A stretch of DNA of 33,012 nucleotides from Verrucomicrobiota bacterium (GTDB lineage: Bacteria > Verrucomicrobiota > Verrucomicrobiia > Chthoniobacterales > UBA10450), in assembly GCA_003218785.1 (NCBI GenBank), contig QHOM01000017.1:5421-38432 (forward strand). Direction: 5' to 3'. Shown here in pieces: positions 6,901 through 15,352 of the stretch. Under the pieces are notes generated by a model. It saw only the letters and a program-made list of their open reading frames with translations, had not been told where the DNA came from and made no database searches. A program made the translations under genes and the position numbers. How positions within the stretch are numbered: the stretch's first letter is position 1; each line of letters begins with the position of its first letter.

Positions 6901-9181
6901 GGTCGATCTGCCAAAATTGCTGACGGGTGAGCGACATAGGATTCATCTCATCGGCGTGGCCGGGAGCGGCATGAGCGGGATCGCTGCTCTTTTGCTCGAG
7001 CTTGGGCACAATGTCAGCGGCTCAGACAAAGTAAGCACGCTCGAGACGGATCGATTGCAACGCTTAGGTCTGCGTTTCTTTCCACAGCATCGCGCGGAGG
7101 ATGCCAGCGACGCCGATCTGATCGTGGTTTCCTCTGCGATCAAGATCGATAATCCGATTCTGGTGAGCGCGCGAGATTCGAGCAAGCCGGTCGTGCGCCG
7201 CGCTGAAGCCCTCGCAGCGGTCATGCGCGGCAAGCGCGGCGTTGTCATCGCCGGGATGCACGGCAAAACAACAACCTCAGCGATGACGGCGCACGTTTTG
7301 CGCGAAGGCGGGTTGCATCCATCGCATTACGTCGGGGCCGAGATTCCGATTCTTGGGACGAACGCGCACTGGGATTCACGCGGCGAATATTTCGTGGCGG
7401 AAGGAGACGAAAGCGATGGGACCCTGCGCTGTTTTCATCCCGAGCACTGCCTAATTCTAAATATTGAGGAAGAGCATCTCGATTTTCATGTCGATCTCGA
7501 GGCGATCGAAAAAGTTTTTGCGCAGCTTATCGAGCAAACCAGCGAAACGGTTTTTTACAACGTCGATGATGCGAACACGGCGCGATTGTGCGCAAAACAC
7601 AAGGGAGCGATCTCGTTCGGGTTCTTCGAAAAGGCGGATTATCGCGGCGCCGATGTCGAGCTGCGGGATTTCGCTTCGGTCTTTTGCGTTTATCGGCGCG
7701 GGCAGCAACTGGGCGAAGCGATTCTGAATGTTCCCGGGCAGCACAACGTCCAGAATGCTGTTGGTGTGATTGCCCTCGCCACCGAGCTTGGAATTCCGTT
7801 TGAAAAAATTGCGGCTTCGCTGCGCAAGTTCGAGCACGCGCGCCGCCGCTTCGAAATCAAGTATCAGAGCGATCGTTTTTTGCTTGTTGACGACTATGCC
7901 CATCACCCCACCGAGATCCGCGCGACGTTGAAAGCCGCGAAATCGACCGGTCGCAAACGTGTGCTGACCATGTTTCAAGCCCATCGCTATTCGCGCACCA
8001 AAGCGCTGCGCAAAGAATTTGGTCGCGCCTTCGATGACGCCGACCGTGTGGTCGTGACCGACGTTTATCCCGCCAATGAGGCGCCGATTCCTGGAATCAG
8101 CGGTAAAACGATAGCGGATGAAATCGCGACGCATGGTCATCGCGGCGTCAGTTATCAGCCGCGTTTGGAGTGGGTTCATCGCGATGTCGGCAATATGCTG
8201 GACTTCGGCGATCTCGTTTTGAGCCTGGGTGCGGGCAACATTCATGAACAATTGTCCGTGTTGGCCGCCGATCTCGTGATTGCCGAGAGATTAATAGGAA
8301 TCGTTGGTGAGGAAGCCGATGTCCGGCTCTACGAGCCGCTCTCGAAACACACCACTTTGCGCGTGGGCGGCCCAGCGCAATTTTGGGTGGAGCCGCGTAA
8401 CGAGAACGCATTTGCGGAACTGATTCGCTCTTGCCGGCGCGAAAGTCTCCCGCTTTTCGTCATCGGGCGTGGCTCAAATTTGCTCGTCCGCGATGGTGGC
8501 ATTCGTGGTGTTGTGGTCCATCCCCGTGGTGGCGACTTCGACAGGATCGAGGTAAATGGCAACGAGATCATCGCGGGCGTCGGCGCAAAATTAAAAGAGG
8601 TCGCCTATGCAGGTAAGGCGGCCGGCCTCGGTGGGCTGGAGTGGATGGAGGGAATTCCGGGTGCAGTCGGCGGCGGCCTGCGCATGAACGCTGGAGCGAT
8701 GGGGGCGCAAACGTTTGAAAACATCGTGCGCGTTCGTTATCTCGATGCAAATGGCGAGGCGCATACAAAAACATGCGATGAGCTGGAAGTGCATTATCGA
8801 AATTTCCCATTGCTCGAGAATAATTTTGCGGTCTCGGCAGTCTTTCGCGGGCAACCCGCGCCAACTGAAGAAATCGTCCGCAAGTTGGAGGCTTCTCAGG
8901 AGAAGCGCCGTACTTCGCAGCCGGCGGCCAAGAGCGCAGGGTGCATTTTCAAAAATCCCAATTCGTGCCCGGCAGGAAAACTGGTTGATGAATTGGGATT
9001 AAAAAATTCGCGCGTCGGAAAAGCACGAGTGTCGGAGGTGCACGGCAATTTCATCGTTAATGACGGCGGCGCGACCGCAGCGGACATGATCGAGTTGATA
9101 GAGAGGATTAAAAGCGTGGCGCGTGCGAAGCGCGGGATCGAATTGGAAACGGAAGTGCAAGTCGTGGGAGAGATGGCGTGA
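6884..9181 (+). CDS. murC-murB: Fused UDP-MurNAc--L-alanine ligase and UDP-MurNAc dehydrogenase
   Basis: One 765-residue frame carries two complete enzymes. Residues 1 to about 470 are MurC: HLIGVAGSGMSGIA (21-34), P-loop GMHGKTTT (124-131), EGDESDGT (173-180), NIEEEHLDFH, DDYAHHPTEI (336-345) and FQAHRYSRT. Residues about 475-765 are MurB, an FAD enzyme: VIGRGSNLLVRDGGI (527-541), GIPGAVGGGLRMNAGA, SAGCIFKNP (684-692), HGNFIVN and the terminal LETEVQVVG. MurB makes UDP-MurNAc and MurC uses it, so the fusion joins consecutive steps, in reversed order along the chain. The proton-donor serine of E. coli MurB is Cys687 here, a change that I believe is common in this MurB type. It overlaps murG at 6884 and ddl by GTGA at 9178. 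Confidence 0.94.
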   Translation: MKLVSEVDLPKLLTGERHRIHLIGVAGSGMSGIAALLLELGHNVSGSDKVSTLETDRLQRLGLRFFPQHRAEDASDADLIVVSSAIKIDNPILVSARDSSKPVVRRAEALAAVMRGKRGVVIAGMHGKTTTSAMTAHVLREGGLHPSHYVGAEIPILGTNAHWDSRGEYFVAEGDESDGTLRCFHPEHCLILNIEEEHLDFHVDLEAIEKVFAQLIEQTSETVFYNVDDANTARLCAKHKGAISFGFFEKADYRGADVELRDFASVFCVYRRGQQLGEAILNVPGQHNVQNAVGVIALATELGIPFEKIAASLRKFEHARRRFEIKYQSDRFLLVDDYAHHPTEIRATLKAAKSTGRKRVLTMFQAHRYSRTKALRKEFGRAFDDADRVVVTDVYPANEAPIPGISGKTIADEIATHGHRGVSYQPRLEWVHRDVGNMLDFGDLVLSLGAGNIHEQLSVLAADLVIAERLIGIVGEEADVRLYEPLSKHTTLRVGGPAQFWVEPRNENAFAELIRSCRRESLPLFVIGRGSNLLVRDGGIRGVVVHPRGGDFDRIEVNGNEIIAGVGAKLKEVAYAGKAAGLGGLEWMEGIPGAVGGGLRMNAGAMGAQTFENIVRVRYLDANGEAHTKTCDELEVHYRNFPLLENNFAVSAVFRGQPAPTEEIVRKLEASQEKRRTSQPAAKSAGCIFKNPNSCPAGKLVDELGLKNSRVGKARVSEVHGNFIVNDGGATAADMIELIERIKSVARAKRGIELETEVQVVGEMA

Positions 9182-10116
9182 AACGGAAGAGGACCATTCC
9201 AAAAAAAATTGCGGTGCTCATGGGCGGGCCAGGTAGCGAGCGCGACGTTTCGCTGGCGACCGGCCGCGGAATCTCAAAAGCGTTGCGCTCGCTCGGCGCG
9301 GATGTCGTCGAGGTCGATGTAAGGGACGCGAAGTTTGAACTGCCGGACGATGTGGACCTTGCGTTCATTGCGCTGCACGGAACTTTTGGCGAAGACGGCC
9401 AGGTGCAGCGAATTCTGGAAGCGCGCGGTGTTGTTTATACCGGCGAAGGAGTTGAAGAGAGCAGGCTGGCTTTCGATAAAATTCGATCGAAGGAGAAATT
9501 CCGCGAGCACCAGGTGATCACTCCGGAATGGGAAACCATCGGAGCGCATCAGCGTCCTCGCATGCAACTGCCTATTGTAGTTAAGGCGCCGCGACAAGGG
9601 TCCACCGTCGGCGTTCACATCGTAAAAAAGGCGGAGGACCTCGAGTCGGCAATTGCCGATGCTGCCGAGTATGACCGCGAATTGTTGATAGAAAGATTTG
9701 TGCCGGGCCGGGAATTGACGATTGGTATTCTCGGTGACCAGGTCTTGCCCATTCTCGAGATAATTCCGAAGGGCGGCTTTTACGATTTCACGAATAAGTA
9801 TCCATTCTTAAATCCCAAGGCCGGCGGCGGAGCACAACATGTTTGCCCGGCGAAGATCGGCCCTGGCAAGACAAAAGAGATTCAAGACTTGGCATTGCGC
9901 GCATATCGCGCTCTGGGCTTGGAAGTGTATTCGCGCGTCGATGCGATTTTATCGGAAACCGGCCAGCCGTTTGTGCTGGAGATCAACACGATTCCCGGAA
10001 TGACAGAGGCGAGTCTGTTGCCCGAAGCCGCCGCGGCCGCCGGGATCAGCTACGTCGATCTTTGTGCGCGCATCATCGCGCTTTCCCGCGCCAGAACAGA
10101 GGGGACCCGGAAATGA
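9178..10116 (+). CDS. ddl: D-alanine--D-alanine ligase
   Basis: An ATP-grasp enzyme that joins two D-alanines for MurF. It has 312 residues, the DdlB length. Seen: MGGPGSERDVSL in the first domain, LHGTFGEDGQVQ, the ATP-site lysine segment VVKAPRQGSTVGV, the omega-loop FYDFTNKY, and EINTIPGMTEASL, which holds metal and D-Ala contacts. The loop keeps the two tyrosines matching DdlB Y210 and Y216, so dipeptide rather than depsipeptide (D-lactate) product is expected. The start is GTG 9178 in a GTGA overlap with murC-murB; the stop overlaps ftsQ by ATGA at 10113. Confidence 0.94.
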   Translation: MKRKRTIPKKIAVLMGGPGSERDVSLATGRGISKALRSLGADVVEVDVRDAKFELPDDVDLAFIALHGTFGEDGQVQRILEARGVVYTGEGVEESRLAFDKIRSKEKFREHQVITPEWETIGAHQRPRMQLPIVVKAPRQGSTVGVHIVKKAEDLESAIADAAEYDRELLIERFVPGRELTIGILGDQVLPILEIIPKGGFYDFTNKYPFLNPKAGGGAQHVCPAKIGPGKTKEIQDLALRAYRALGLEVYSRVDAILSETGQPFVLEINTIPGMTEASLLPEAAAAAGISYVDLCARIIALSRARTEGTRK

Positions 10117-11198
10117 ACTTCGTCCAAAAAGGCTCCCGGTCGCGAAATCGGCGTGTGTCCAATGTGCGCCATCGGCGCCAGCAGCACTTGCTCGATGTGA
10201 AGGTCCGCTCCCGCAGGGTAACGCAGCATCGAATCCGAAGGGCTCTGGTTGTTCTTTCCAGAGTGGTGTTGCTCGCTGGGCTCTGCGGTGCCGTTTATGT
10301 CGGGGGGCGTGAAGCTGCCAAGCGCCTCTTTTTCGAGAATCGGGATTATCAGTTGAAGACAATTGAACTGCAGACTGACGGCACGTTGCAGCGCGAGCAC
10401 GTTTTGAAAGTAGCCGATCTGCAAGAGGGCGAAAACATTTTCAGCGTGAACCTGGCGCGCGTCCATGACCGCATACAGCAGCTTCCCCAAGTCGATGAGG
10501 TCCAGGTGGTGCGAAAGTTGCCTACTGAAATCGACATCCGTGTCGTGGAACGTAAGCCGGTTGCGTGGATCACAAGTGACAAAGAAATTTCCGATCCTTT
10601 TGTGTCAGATGCTGCTTTTCTAGTGGATGCGCGAGGCGTTTTGATGAGAGAAAAGAAATTGTTGCCAGAATATCTGGGATTGCCGCTCATTTTGGGATTC
10701 TCGAGCGAATCGCTCGAGGCTGGGAAAGTCGTCGAATCGCCCGAAGTCAAAACGGCGCTGGAGCTGCTGCGCTTAAGCACGCGCAGTTTCATGCAAATGC
10801 GCTTTCAGATTCGCGAGATCAATATTTCCAGGAATTATTGCCTGCTGGTGACGGACAAAAATCACACGCGCGTCACGTTTGGGTTAAATGACCTCGAGAC
10901 GCAATTACAGCGGCTGGAACAATTTCTTGTTTACTGCGATGACTCAAAGCAGGAACTGGAAACTGTGAATTTGCTCGTGCAACGAAATATCCCCGTCACC
11001 TTCGCCACCCCTCCGGCGGCAGTTATCAACGACACGATCGAGCCCCCTGTGGAACCGCGGATTCTAAAAGCAATCCCGGTGCATTCGCCGGCAAAGACCG
11101 CAGCGTCGCCGGCGAAAGCGCGCGCCAGTTCGACGCCGATCGCCAAAGCAATTCCATCCAACGCCAGAGAAAGGACTAACAACGATGGCGAGCAATAA
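10113..11198 (+). CDS. ftsQ: Cell division protein FtsQ
   Basis: A bitopic divisome protein of 361 residues. A very basic cytoplasmic tail (about 1-42) precedes one membrane segment (about 43-64), then a POTRA domain (about 79-150; LKTIELQTDGTLQREHVLKV ... LPTEIDIRVVERKPVAWI) and the FtsQ beta domain. The C-terminal 50 residues are rich in Ala, Pro and Lys and probably disordered. The start at ATG 10113 is fixed by the ATGA overlap with ddl and by GAGGGG at 10099-10104. It ends 14 bases inside ftsA. Position between ddl and ftsA is the standard one and supports the call despite the low sequence conservation of this family. Confidence 0.9.
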   Translation: MNFVQKGSRSRNRRVSNVRHRRQQHLLDVKVRSRRVTQHRIRRALVVLSRVVLLAGLCGAVYVGGREAAKRLFFENRDYQLKTIELQTDGTLQREHVLKVADLQEGENIFSVNLARVHDRIQQLPQVDEVQVVRKLPTEIDIRVVERKPVAWITSDKEISDPFVSDAAFLVDARGVLMREKKLLPEYLGLPLILGFSSESLEAGKVVESPEVKTALELLRLSTRSFMQMRFQIREINISRNYCLLVTDKNHTRVTFGLNDLETQLQRLEQFLVYCDDSKQELETVNLLVQRNIPVTFATPPAAVINDTIEPPVEPRILKAIPVHSPAKTAASPAKARASSTPIAKAIPSNARERTNNDGEQ

Positions 11199-12393
11199 TT
11201 TGATGATTGGCCTTGAGATTGGCACGTCCAAAATTTGCGTCGTCGTCGGGGAAAGCCGGCCTGATGGCACAGTCAAAATCCTCGGTGTTGGTCAGACGCC
11301 ATCGCGCGGCGTACGTAAAGGCGAGATCGTTGATTTTGAAACCGCGATGAAATGCGTGCACGAAGCGGTGGTCGATGCCGAACAGAAAAGCGACGTCATG
11401 ATCCGAAGCGTTTACGTCGCCATCGCTGGGTCGCACCTTCAAAGTTTCAATAATCGCGGGTGCGTGATGTTGCCCGAAGATCGCGATGAGATTGATGAGC
11501 AGGACGTCGAGGATGTAAAGATCAACGCACGCGAGGTGAGCATCCCTGCGCAAAACGCTTTCCTGCATTCCATCATCCAGCATTATCATGTCGATGGTCA
11601 GAACGGCGTGCTCAATCCGATCGGGATGCTTGGGCAAAAATTGGAAGCCGATTTTCATATCATCCACGGCCTGCGCACGCGCATTCAGAACACCATCCGG
11701 TGCGTGAAAGAGTTGCCGCTTGACGTTGAGGACGTCGTCTTCGGCGGGCTTGCTTCTGCGCAGGTGATCCTCACTCAGCACCAAAAAGATCTCGGGGCGC
11801 TGGTGATCGATATCGGCGGTGGGACGACCGATTATATTTTGTACGCTGACGGCGCAGTCAAACAAAGCGGTTGCATTGCGATCGGCGGCGACCATATCAC
11901 CAATGATATTTCCATGGGGTTACGCATCCCGATGGCGCGCGCGGAGAAATTAAAAGTCGAGGAAGGCAGTTGCATCCTCGGCAATTGTCTGCCCGGCGAA
12001 GTGATTTTGCTAAAGGACGATTCCGGTTTTGCCGGGAAGGAGATCGAGCGAGAGACCCTGAACACGATCATCCACTTGCGACTACAAGAGACGTTTGAAC
12101 TCCTCAAACGCAGGCTCGAAAAGGAACCATTCATCAATTATGTTGGCACCGGCATTTGCATCTCCGGCGGATGCAGTCTTCTCAACGGCATCGATCATCT
12201 CGCTACGGAAATTTTCGAAATGCCCGCGGACGTGGCGCACGCACAAACCACCTCAGGTGTGACGTCTGCGGTGGAAAACCCGCAATTTTCGACTGCAATC
12301 GGGTTGATCAAATATGCGCAAGCCGTACAGATCGATCGGCCACCGCGGGGAATTGGGCGAATCTTCGGCAAGTTCTTTAGCGGAAGACGATGA
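11185..12393 (+). CDS. ftsA: Cell division protein FtsA
   Basis: FtsA is the actin-like ATPase that ties FtsZ filaments to the membrane. The 402-residue protein shows LEIGTSKICVVVGE (phosphate 1), the FtsA-specific 1C domain in its first half, DIGGGTTDYILY (phosphate 2, near residue 212), GGDHITNDIS, and SGGCSLLNG near the adenosine site. It ends in RGIGRIFGKFFSGRR, a good amphipathic membrane-targeting helix. AAGGA at 11171-11175 precedes ATG 11185. It overlaps ftsQ by 14 bases. Unlike most joints in the operon, a 97-base gap with two palindromes separates it from ftsZ. Confidence 0.95.
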   Translation: MASNNLMIGLEIGTSKICVVVGESRPDGTVKILGVGQTPSRGVRKGEIVDFETAMKCVHEAVVDAEQKSDVMIRSVYVAIAGSHLQSFNNRGCVMLPEDRDEIDEQDVEDVKINAREVSIPAQNAFLHSIIQHYHVDGQNGVLNPIGMLGQKLEADFHIIHGLRTRIQNTIRCVKELPLDVEDVVFGGLASAQVILTQHQKDLGALVIDIGGGTTDYILYADGAVKQSGCIAIGGDHITNDISMGLRIPMARAEKLKVEEGSCILGNCLPGEVILLKDDSGFAGKEIERETLNTIIHLRLQETFELLKRRLEKEPFINYVGTGICISGGCSLLNGIDHLATEIFEMPADVAHAQTTSGVTSAVENPQFSTAIGLIKYAQAVQIDRPPRGIGRIFGKFFSGRR

Positions 12394-12410
12394 GAATGAT
12401 CTCATTTCGT

Positions 12411-12477
12411 GATAGGGCGCGACCGCCGGCCGCGCCGCGAACGCTCGATCTCGGACAGCCCGGCGGTCTGTCCCTAC
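12411..12477. repeat. Head-to-head palindrome pair between ftsA and ftsZ
   Basis: The left copy has a GATAG head (12411-12415), stem GGCGCG (12416-12421), loop ACCGCCGGC and stem CGCGCC (12431-12436). The right copy lies on the minus strand: GTAG head (12474-12477), stem GGACAG, loop ACCGCCGGG, stem CTGTCC (12453-12473 in plus coordinates). The loops are nearly identical while both stems differ with matching changes on each side, which is what selection for a hairpin gives. The pair fills most of the ftsA-ftsZ gap. Confidence 0.78.
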
Positions 12478-12490
12478 CAGTACTGTCCTA

Positions 12491-13810
12491 ATGATTCAAC
12501 TCAGCAAGAATTACAGTCTGCCAGAACGTGCAGCGGAATTTATTCCGATTAAAATTATAAGTGTTGGTGGCGCCGGCTTAAATGCGCTCGATCGGATCGT
12601 GCTCGATGGCTTGGAGAGAGCCGAGGTGGTTGCGATCAACACCGATGTCCAGTCGCTGGCGAGTTCCGTGGCGGCGCATAAAGTGCAGCTCGGTCGCAGT
12701 GTGACGCGTGGGCTGGGCGCGGGCGGCGATCCGGAACTCGGCTATCAAGCAGCCGTGGAATCGGCTGATGAAATCCGCGAGGCGCTAGCCGACGCCCGAA
12801 TGATTTTCATTTGCGCAGGGCTCGGTGGCGGCACCGGCTCAGGCGCGGCGCCATACGTGGCGCAACTTGCCCATGAAGCCGGTGCGCTTGTGGTCGCGTT
12901 AATCTGTTTCGAGAACGATAAGATGGGCGACATCGTCGCGCCGCAAGCAGGCATTCATCAGGCCTTTGCCGCGGCCGATATCACCATCAGCCAAAGCGTT
13001 CGTTCGATTGTGAACCTGATTCAGCGGCCGGGACTCATCCGCATTGGATTCGATGATTTACTTGCCGCGTTGCGCAGCCCCAACGGGCGTTGCTTGTTCG
13101 GCTTTGGTGAATCCGATTCGGACAATCGCGCGCACGAGGCGCTCACGCAGGCGCTCAAGAATCCGTTGATGGACCGTGGCCGTATGCTGGCGGACGCGGC
13201 GCGCGTGCTCGTGCAGGTGGCAGGTGGACCCGGCATGACGTTGTCCGAGGTCGAAATCCTGATGCAGGAACTTGGCCGTCACATTAGCGAGCAAACACAA
13301 ATTCTATTCGGCGCTGCCGTGGACGGACGATTGGCAGATCGCCTGAGCGTCACCATCATTAGTTCGCTCACGGCGGATGAAGCTTTTATCCCACAGCAGA
13401 GTCAGCCTGCTCAGAGCAGCGCGCCCGCGATGCCGCCAGTCTGGGAGCAATCCCATGAGATCTCGCCTGAGATCGACATCGAACCGGAACCAATGCCGAT
13501 GGAAGTTTTCCAGCCTGCGGAGATGACTGCGTTTAAGGAATCGGCGCCGAGTGAAACTGCATCGCCGCCACCGGTGGAACCAATATCCGTCCTTAGCAAG
13601 TCTGAACCGATTGTAAGTACACCGCACAAGAAGCCAGCGCCAATAAAGGAAGAAAAACCATCGGCTGAAAAATCTGCACAGGCGAAACAGGAAGTCTTGC
13701 AATTCGAGCCTGTCACGCGCGGCCGGTTTGAAAAAAGCGAGCCAACTATCGTCGAAGGCGAAGATCTCGACATTCCGACCTACCTGCGGAAAAACATCAA
13801 AGTGAAATAG
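12491..13810 (+). CDS. ftsZ: Divergent cell division protein FtsZ
   Basis: FtsZ is the tubulin-like GTPase of the division ring. Supporting motifs: SVGGAGLNALDR (24-35), GLGAGGDPELG, the tubulin signature GGGTGSG (112-118), RPGLIRIGFDDL (179-190), and the C-terminal peptide DIPTYLRK that binds FtsA, after a Pro/Glu-rich linker. Two things are odd. Between F140 (E. coli F137) and the RPGL motif there are about 26 residues fewer than in E. coli; strand S6 with the nucleotide-contacting IPND is absent, and E. coli R142 becomes Met. In the T7 loop, E. coli N207 and D209 correspond to R184 and G186; only D189 (D212) remains. No ribosome site is evident before ATG 12491. The reading frame is otherwise intact over 439 residues. 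Confidence 0.9.
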   Translation: MIQLSKNYSLPERAAEFIPIKIISVGGAGLNALDRIVLDGLERAEVVAINTDVQSLASSVAAHKVQLGRSVTRGLGAGGDPELGYQAAVESADEIREALADARMIFICAGLGGGTGSGAAPYVAQLAHEAGALVVALICFENDKMGDIVAPQAGIHQAFAAADITISQSVRSIVNLIQRPGLIRIGFDDLLAALRSPNGRCLFGFGESDSDNRAHEALTQALKNPLMDRGRMLADAARVLVQVAGGPGMTLSEVEILMQELGRHISEQTQILFGAAVDGRLADRLSVTIISSLTADEAFIPQQSQPAQSSAPAMPPVWEQSHEISPEIDIEPEPMPMEVFQPAEMTAFKESAPSETASPPPVEPISVLSKSEPIVSTPHKKPAPIKEEKPSAEKSAQAKQEVLQFEPVTRGRFEKSEPTIVEGEDLDIPTYLRKNIKVK

Positions 13811-13813
13811 GCA

Positions 13814-13835
13814 GGACAGTCTCTCCGAGATGTCC
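13814..13835 (+). terminator. Hairpin directly after ftsZ, possible terminator
   Basis: Three bases after the ftsZ TAG stop, GGACA ... TGTCC encloses TCTC-TCC-GAGA, giving a nine-pair stem with one bulged G. No T-run follows, so a factor-independent terminator is doubtful. The loop and outer stem resemble the ACCTCCGGG-loop palindromes, so it may be a decayed copy of that family that now ends the dcw operon. Confidence 0.35.
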
Positions 13836-13883
13836 GATGAGTTCAATCGTTCTCGTCCAAGACAAATCAAAAAGAAATAAATC

Positions 13884-13908
13884 GGACGCCCCGGAGGTGC
13901 GTCCCTAC
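13884..13908 (-). repeat. GTAG-headed palindrome at the amidohydrolase stop
   Basis: On the minus strand this reads GTAG (13908-13905), stem GGACGC, loop ACCTCCGGG, stem GCGTCC. The TAG of the head is the stop codon of the amidohydrolase gene. The loop is the same as in the ftsA-ftsZ pair apart from one base, with a different but self-complementary stem. Confidence 0.75.
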
Positions 13909-15149
13909 CTGTTTATTTCTTTCTTTTTACTGTCGGCGATTTTCACTGGATCGACCGCGCCGATGTGGAAATCAACTGCCGGAATTGAGTGATCCGGCAA
14001 ACTGTATTCCGAGAAATCTTCGCCGCCCATTGTGGGATCGACAATCCCCACATTTTCCGGGCCGAGGACCTTTCTCCAAACTGCGACTAACCGCTTGGTC
14101 AATTCAGGATTGTTATAAGTCGCCGGCGTGAATTGGTCCTGGAGGATCTTGACGATCGGTGCGCGTTCCGGCGGCACTCCGGCGGCAGCCGCGATACCTT
14201 TCGCGATCTGATCAATCGCAGCGAGCACGCGGTCGCGCACCTCGGATTTATAAGTGCGCACCGTCAACTGCATCTTCACTTCATCCGGTATGATGTTGTG
14301 TTTGGTACCGCCGTGAATCGACCCGACGGTCACGACAATTGGATCGAGCGGATTATTTTCGCGACTCGCGATTGTTTGCCAGGCGTTGATCATCTCAGCC
14401 GCGAGCACAATCGGATCTTTCGTCTTGTGCGGATACGCGCCGTGGCCACCCACGCCGCGGACGGTCACGTCGACAGAATCGACATTCGCGTAGGTGTAAC
14501 CTTCGGTCACGCCAATATGGCCGGTCTCCAGATCGGGCTTGTCATGAAAGCCGAGTGCGAGATTCGGTTTGCCGAATCGATCGTAAAGCCCCGCCTTGAG
14601 CAACGCGCGCGCGCCATTGCCAGTCTCCTCGGCTGGTTGGGCGACAAACACGATCGTGCCACGCCATTGATCCTTTAGCTTGGCCAAAGCGCGCGCCGTT
14701 CCGATAAAAGCCGCAATGTGTGCGTCATGTCCACAGGCGTGCATAACGTGCACGTCTTTGCCTTCATCATTCTTGGTTGTGACATTGCTCGCGTAGGGTA
14801 AACCTGTTTCCTCTTCCACGGGCAACGCATCCATGTCCGTGCGCACCAGCACAATCGGCCCACTGTCGTTCTTCATGATGGCGATTACGCCGTAGCCGGT
14901 GAGCTTTGGATCGTCGTACTTGCCAAAGTGCTCGGTCACTTCGCAGCCCACGGCTCGTAATTGCTTTGCGATTAGCGCTGAGGTGCGTGCTTCATGCCCC
15001 GACAATTCCGGATGACTATGAATGTCTTTATAAGTTGCGAGGAGTGATGGCAGCTCGGCGTCGGCAATCGATTGCGGCGTTTGCTGCGCGAAAGCGAAAC
15101 TCCAGGACAAGATCGACAGCAATAAAATTGACAACGAACGAATCTTCAT
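13905..15149 (-). CDS. Secreted M20-family amidohydrolase
   Basis: A zinc-dependent amidohydrolase of the M20D group (hippurate/N-acyl amino acid hydrolase type), 414 residues. Residues 1-21 form a signal peptide (KIRSLSILLLSILSWSFAFA then QQTP), so it acts outside the cytoplasmic membrane. Metal and catalytic motifs: TDMDALPVEEETG (104-116), HACGHD (137-142), AEETGNGA (173-180), GGHGAYPH in the dimerisation domain, and GGEDFSEY near the end. Substrate cannot be told from sequence. I start at ATG 15149, where the signal peptide begins; the open frame upstream runs through repeat DNA. TATAAG at 15156-15161 (minus strand) lies so close to the ATG that a leaderless or very short leader transcript is possible. 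The TAG stop is the head of a palindrome. It converges on ftsZ. Confidence 0.9.
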   Translation of the reverse strand: MKIRSLSILLLSILSWSFAFAQQTPQSIADAELPSLLATYKDIHSHPELSGHEARTSALIAKQLRAVGCEVTEHFGKYDDPKLTGYGVIAIMKNDSGPIVLVRTDMDALPVEEETGLPYASNVTTKNDEGKDVHVMHACGHDAHIAAFIGTARALAKLKDQWRGTIVFVAQPAEETGNGARALLKAGLYDRFGKPNLALGFHDKPDLETGHIGVTEGYTYANVDSVDVTVRGVGGHGAYPHKTKDPIVLAAEMINAWQTIASRENNPLDPIVVTVGSIHGGTKHNIIPDEVKMQLTVRTYKSEVRDRVLAAIDQIAKGIAAAAGVPPERAPIVKILQDQFTPATYNNPELTKRLVAVWRKVLGPENVGIVDPTMGGEDFSEYSLPDHSIPAVDFHIGAVDPVKIADSKKKEINR

Positions 15150-15250
15150 AGTGCACTTATAACAGAAAACCCGAACACATAAATCAGGAAGCCAGGAACT
15201 CACGAGAGGATCATGGGTGGATCGAGCAGTCCCTTGCTTGATGCTAAATA

Positions 15251-15266
15251 GTGGCGGCAAAGCCGC
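15251..15266 (+). repeat. GTGG-headed hairpin upstream of the polymerase
   Basis: GTGG (15251-15254) leads into GCGGC, loop AAA, GCCGC (15254-15266). It resembles the GTAG-headed palindromes but is shorter. It sits between the divergent amidohydrolase and polymerase genes. Confidence 0.4.
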
Positions 15267-15325
15267 ATTTGTTTGGCATGGCCCAACAGAGCGGCCGATC
15301 CACCTTTCGCCGTCTCTGCGAGTTG

Positions 15326-15352
15326 TTATTCCGAGCGAAGTCGAGGAATCTC
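15326..15352. repeat. Dispersed repeat encoding the phrase VIPSEVEES
   Basis: The bases around 15328-15349 run ATTCC ... GGAAT and translate, in the plus frame before the polymerase, as VIPSEVEES. I recall this phrase from translations of unrelated bacterial genomes, where it marks a widespread noncoding repeat. It argues against using an upstream start (GTG 15217) for the polymerase. Confidence 0.5.

Noticed and set aside
7457-8251. 264-codon minus-strand frame opposite murC
   Set aside because: It mirrors a strongly conserved gene in a GC-rich region; the product has no recognisable motif.
8942-8944. Loss of MurB activity through Ser to Cys
   Set aside because: Cysteine can act as the proton donor and I believe the SAGCIFKNP form is common in this MurB type; every other motif is intact.
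9178-10116. Vancomycin-resistance type D-Ala--D-Lac ligase
   Set aside because: The omega-loop keeps the tyrosine equivalent to DdlB Y216 (FYDFTNKY), which marks D-Ala-D-Ala specificity.
11176-11895. 239-codon minus-strand frame opposite ftsA
   Set aside because: Shadow of ftsA; no protein features and no ribosome site.
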